The position numbers were made by a program, and so were the translations under genes. From assembly GCF_046297595.1 (NCBI RefSeq), contig NZ_JBKBHT010000001.1, forward strand, positions 310,001 through 374,000: a DNA stretch of 64,000 nt, given 5' to 3'. Origin of the DNA: Ferrovibrio sp046297595 (GTDB lineage Bacteria > Pseudomonadota > Alphaproteobacteria > Ferrovibrionales > Ferrovibrionaceae). Below the pieces are notes generated by a model. That model saw only the letters and a program-made list of their open reading frames with translations. It was not told the DNA's origin and searched no databases. How positions within the stretch are numbered: position 1 is the first letter of the stretch; every line of letters starts with the position of its first letter. Of the stretch, positions 61,493 through 64,000 are shown in pieces.

Positions 61493-62185
61493 TCACGGCT
61501 GCAGGCGGTAACCGCCGGGATCGGTGATCAGCAGCCGCGCCGCGCCGGGATCACGTTCAATCTTCTGGCGCAGGCGATAAATATGGGTCTCCAGCGTGTG
61601 GGTGGAAACGCCGGCATTGTAGCCCCAGACCTCGGCTAGCAGGGTTTCGCGCGGCACCGGTTTCAGGCCGGCGCGCAGCAGGTATTTCAGGATCGCGGTT
61701 TCCTTTTCGGTCAGCCGCACCTTCTTGCCCGCCTTCTCGTTGTCGAGCAGCAGCTTGCTGGCCGGGCGGAAGGTATATGGCCCGATGCCGAACACGGCAT
61801 CCTCGCTCTGCTCGAACTGGCGCAACTGCGCGCGAATGCGAGCCAGCAGCACCCCCAGCTTGAAGGGCTTGGTGACATAATCGTTGGCCCCGGATTCCAG
61901 GCCCATGATCGTGTCGGCCTCGCCATCGGCGGCGGTGAGCATGATGATCGGGGCCCGCACGCCCTTCTCGCGCAGCTTGCGGCACAGGTCGCGGCCATCC
62001 ATGTCAGGCAGGCCCACATCGAGTAGCATAAGGTCGAAGTGTTCGCCCGGCACCAGCGCCAGCGCACTGCCGGCGTCGTTCACGCAAACAGCCGAGAATT
62101 CCCGGGTGGTTTCCAGTTGCTCGGCCAGCAGGGATTGCAGGGTACGGTCGTCGTCGACCAGCAGCACACGCTTCTGTCCGCTCAT
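61493..62185 (-). CDS. OmpR/PhoB-family response regulator
   Basis: A 230-residue two-domain regulator. The receiver domain has LLVDDDRTLQ (acidic pocket), phospho-acceptor Asp in LMLLDVGLPDMDG near residue 55 and the Lys in YVTKPFK. The C-terminal winged helix contains LTEKETAILKYLLR and THTLETHIYRLRQKIERDPG. No histidine kinase gene is adjacent, so the partner is elsewhere. Confidence 0.93.
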   Translation of the reverse strand: MSGQKRVLLVDDDRTLQSLLAEQLETTREFSAVCVNDAGSALALVPGEHFDLMLLDVGLPDMDGRDLCRKLREKGVRAPIIMLTAADGEADTIMGLESGANDYVTKPFKLGVLLARIRAQLRQFEQSEDAVFGIGPYTFRPASKLLLDNEKAGKKVRLTEKETAILKYLLRAGLKPVPRETLLAEVWGYNAGVSTHTLETHIYRLRQKIERDPGAARLLITDPGGYRLQP

Positions 62186-62197
62186 TCCCCCTCCTCC

Positions 62198-63070
62198 TCA
62201 GCCCAGCATGCCTGCCATGATGGCCTGCAGATCGGCGCCCGGCTGGGCCATGCCATGTACGATATCGAAATGATGCCGGTCCGGCGCTGTGATCGCGGTC
62301 ACCTTGCCGCCACGCAGCCTGTAGGCCGTCACGAAATCGTGTTGCTGTTCAAGGAAAGCCGGCGTCTCGGCGCCGCCCACGGCGCAGACCAGCGGCGGCA
62401 GCGGCCGCGCCCAGCCCGCCACCAGCGGCAGCGGAGAATTGCGCAGAGCAACCACGTCATCCATGCCCAGACGGTCGTTCAGATAGCAATGGCGGATCGG
62501 CATCAGATCGTAGAGACCGGAAATGCTCAGGCCACCCTTCACCAGGTCGGCCGGGGCCGCACCATCCAGCTTCTCCCATTCAGTCAGCGCCGCCATGGCA
62601 GTAAGATGCCCGCCAGCGGAATGGCCGCTGACGAAGATGCGGCTGCGGTCGAAATCCAGCGGAGCCGCCTCGCGCCACAGCCACAGCAGGGCGCGGCGGA
62701 TCGAGGCCACGATACGATCCATGTCGGCCTCGGGCGCCAGCGGATAATTCAGGATCGCCACATTCGCCAAAGGAGAATCTCCTGGGCCGGCAATACCGTT
62801 GGCAATGAAGCTGAACGACGATTTATCGAGCGCCTGCCAGTAGCCGCCATGGATGAAAACCATAAGCGGCTTGCCGGGTTCGGATGCCGTGAACAGGTCC
62901 AGCGTTTCGCGCGGATGCGCGCCGTAGGCCAGGTCCAGCCGGCAGGGCAGCGCCTGCCGTGCCGTAACGCTTTCGGCCGCCCAGCGGTCGATATCCTGCT
63001 GGTGCGTCGGCACTGCCGCACGATTGTTGTACAGCCGGTCGAGAGTCGCGCGATCCATCGGGACTCCCAT
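62198..63070 (-). CDS. Alpha/beta hydrolase, kynurenine-formamidase-like
   Basis: A 290-residue alpha/beta hydrolase. FIHGGYWQALDKSSF is the HGGxW oxyanion motif, FVSGHSAGGHLTAM holds the nucleophile Ser (GxSxGG) and DRHHFDIVHGM the C-terminal His. N-terminal LDRLYNNRAAVPTHQQDIDR resembles arylformamidase/KynB-like esterases. No tryptophan genes are nearby, so the substrate is open. Start ATG 63070; ATG 63058 with GGGAG upstream is almost as good. Twelve bases before the response regulator gene. Confidence 0.83.
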   Translation of the reverse strand: MGVPMDRATLDRLYNNRAAVPTHQQDIDRWAAESVTARQALPCRLDLAYGAHPRETLDLFTASEPGKPLMVFIHGGYWQALDKSSFSFIANGIAGPGDSPLANVAILNYPLAPEADMDRIVASIRRALLWLWREAAPLDFDRSRIFVSGHSAGGHLTAMAALTEWEKLDGAAPADLVKGGLSISGLYDLMPIRHCYLNDRLGMDDVVALRNSPLPLVAGWARPLPPLVCAVGGAETPAFLEQQHDFVTAYRLRGGKVTAITAPDRHHFDIVHGMAQPGADLQAIMAGMLG

Positions 63071-63086
63071 CGTCCTGCCTCGTATC

Positions 63087-63560
63087 CTACTTGTACTCGA
63101 CCGAGACGATCTCGTAGGCCTTGGCGCCACCCGGCGTGGTCACTTCGACGGTATCGCCCTCGGCCTTGCCTACCAGCGCGCGCGCCAGCGGCGCGGTGAT
63201 CGAGAGCAGGCCAGACTTGATATCGGCCTCGTCGGCACCGACGATCTGGTAGGAGCTTTCTTCGCCGCTGTCTTCATCGGCCAGCACAACCGTGGCGCCG
63301 AATTTCACCTTGTCGCCCGACAGTTTGGAGACGTCGATCACCTCGGCCCGGCGCAGCTTGTCCTCTAGCTCGAGGATGCGCGTCTCGATCCAGCCCTGGC
63401 GCTCTTTCGCGGCATGGTATTCGGCGTTCTCCGACAAATCGCCATGCTCGCGCGCTTCCGAAATGGCGCGGATGACAGCCGGACGCTCCACCGTCTTCAG
63501 ATTCTTCAGCTCGGCCTCCAGACGCTGGTAGCCGGTCGCGGTCATCGGAATCTTCTGCAT
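63087..63560 (-). CDS. greA: Transcription elongation factor GreA
   Basis: A 157-residue GreA. N-terminal coiled coil (YQRLEAELKNLKTVERPAVI) with the acidic tip EAREHGDLSENAEYHAAKER, which stimulates transcript cleavage in the RNA polymerase secondary channel. C-terminal FKBP-like domain from about residue 80 (ISVEYK-type end VSVEYK). GGAAGGGG precedes the ATG at 63560. It follows carB after 30 bases, as is usual in alphaproteobacteria. Confidence 0.97.
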   Translation of the reverse strand: MQKIPMTATGYQRLEAELKNLKTVERPAVIRAISEAREHGDLSENAEYHAAKERQGWIETRILELEDKLRRAEVIDVSKLSGDKVKFGATVVLADEDSGEESSYQIVGADEADIKSGLLSITAPLARALVGKAEGDTVEVTTPGGAKAYEIVSVEYK

Positions 63561-63590
63561 AATTCCCCTTCCTGTCTGACCGTGAAAAAA

Positions 63591-64000
63591 TCAAAAATAG
63601 GCCTGCAATGGCACTACCGCAAGGCTTCCTGCCCGCAGCGCCTCGATGGCGCGCACGGCCGCCTTGGCGCCGGCCACGGTAGTGAAGTACGGAATCTTGT
63701 TCATCAGAGCCGTACGACGAAGGTCGAAACTATCCCGGATCGAGGCTACGCCTTCCGATGTGTTGAAGACGAGCTGGATTTCACCGTTCTTCATGGAATC
63801 CACCACATGCGGGCGGCCTTCCATAACCTTGTTGATGCGCTTCACCGTGATGCCGTGTTCTTCGAAGAAGCGCGCCGTACCCGCCGTTGCCACAACCTCG
63901 AAGCCCATGTTGACCAGGCGGCGGGCAGCTTCCACCAGAGCTGGCTTGTCGCCGTCGCGCACCGAGATGAACACGCTGCCGGTCAACGGCAGGACAGTAC
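63591..64000 (-). CDS. carB: Carbamoyl-phosphate synthase large subunit, C-terminal part
   Basis: Codons for about the last 135 residues of CarB; the gene continues beyond the right edge. The visible part is the MGS-like allosteric domain: GSVFISVRDGDKPALVEAAR, VVATAGTARFFEEHGI, LVFNTSEGVASIRDSFDLRR and IPYFTTVAGAKAAVRAIEAL. In the complete enzyme this domain binds UMP/ornithine-type effectors. It lies upstream of greA in the same orientation. Confidence 0.96.
   Translation of the reverse strand, partial: TVLPLTGSVFISVRDGDKPALVEAARRLVNMGFEVVATAGTARFFEEHGITVKRINKVMEGRPHVVDSMKNGEIQLVFNTSEGVASIRDSFDLRRTALMNKIPYFTTVAGAKAAVRAIEALRAGSLAVVPLQAYF

Overview
The window looks like chromosomal DNA of a high-GC alphaproteobacterium, probably of the Rhodospirillales type. 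This is inferred from the codon bias, with long shadow frames opposite every gene, from the carB-greA neighbourhood at the right end, from a tRNA-Arg(ACG) with an encoded CCA, and from the many ABC importers with ATGA-overlapping operons. No rRNA, CRISPR array, prophage or intact insertion sequence was seen.

Layout. (1) 1-9.6 kb: a complete reductive pyrimidine catabolic locus. It has an NMT1-type ABC importer, beta-ureidopropionase, PreA and PreT on the minus strand, and a RutR-type TetR regulator and dihydropyrimidinase on the plus strand. Two near-perfect RutR-box palindromes (7169-7186 and 8091-8106) lie in front of the two catabolic transcription units. (2) 9.8-24.3 kb: one minus-strand operon of 14 genes. 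It starts with a HutC-type GntR regulator, continues with a five-component branched-chain-amino-acid-type importer, and then carries an aconitase-like large/small subunit pair, an isocitrate-lyase/PEP-mutase-family lyase, HyuB, HyuA, a Cys-less isochorismatase-fold protein, a flavoprotein, and a tautomerase fused to an NTF2-like domain. It reads as a complete catabolic route for an unidentified cyclic amide or imide whose carbon skeleton leaves as a malate-type acid. (3) 24.5-35.6 kb: a biuret/allophanate/ureide-type locus. It has a dipeptide-type importer, AtzG/AtzE/AtzH-like proteins, a divergent allophanate hydrolase, an FCD-type GntR regulator, and a decayed biuret-hydrolase-like gene that has a frameshift and has lost its catalytic Cys. 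One importer permease also carries a single-base frameshift. (4) 35.9-40.1 kb: tRNA-Arg, a large lipoprotein gene with a clear terminator, and an orphan peptide-binding protein coupled to a P1-family aminopeptidase. (5) 40.2-58.9 kb: a divergent envelope/glycan locus. To the left are a GTG-started 884-residue ABC-exporter-like protein with a degenerate ATPase, a stand-alone cyclic-nucleotide-binding protein, a methyltransferase and a large FAD oxidoreductase. To the right, eleven tightly packed genes run from four glycosyltransferases, a histidine phosphatase and a polysaccharide-deacetylase-like protein straight into a YejFABE peptide importer. (6) 58.9-64 kb: methyltransferase, MBL-fold hydrolase, crotonase-family protein, OmpR-type response regulator, alpha/beta hydrolase, greA and the 3' end of carB.

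Regions 1-3 together suggest a specialist in scavenging nitrogen from ureides and N-heterocycles. Uracil/thymine would go to beta-alanine-type products; a cyclic amide would be opened by the ATP-dependent HyuAB enzyme; allophanate-type intermediates would go to ammonia and CO2. The best candidates for undescribed biology are the 14-gene operon and the degenerate ABC/cNMP/glycosyltransferase locus. All functional statements rest on reading motifs by eye. No database search was run.
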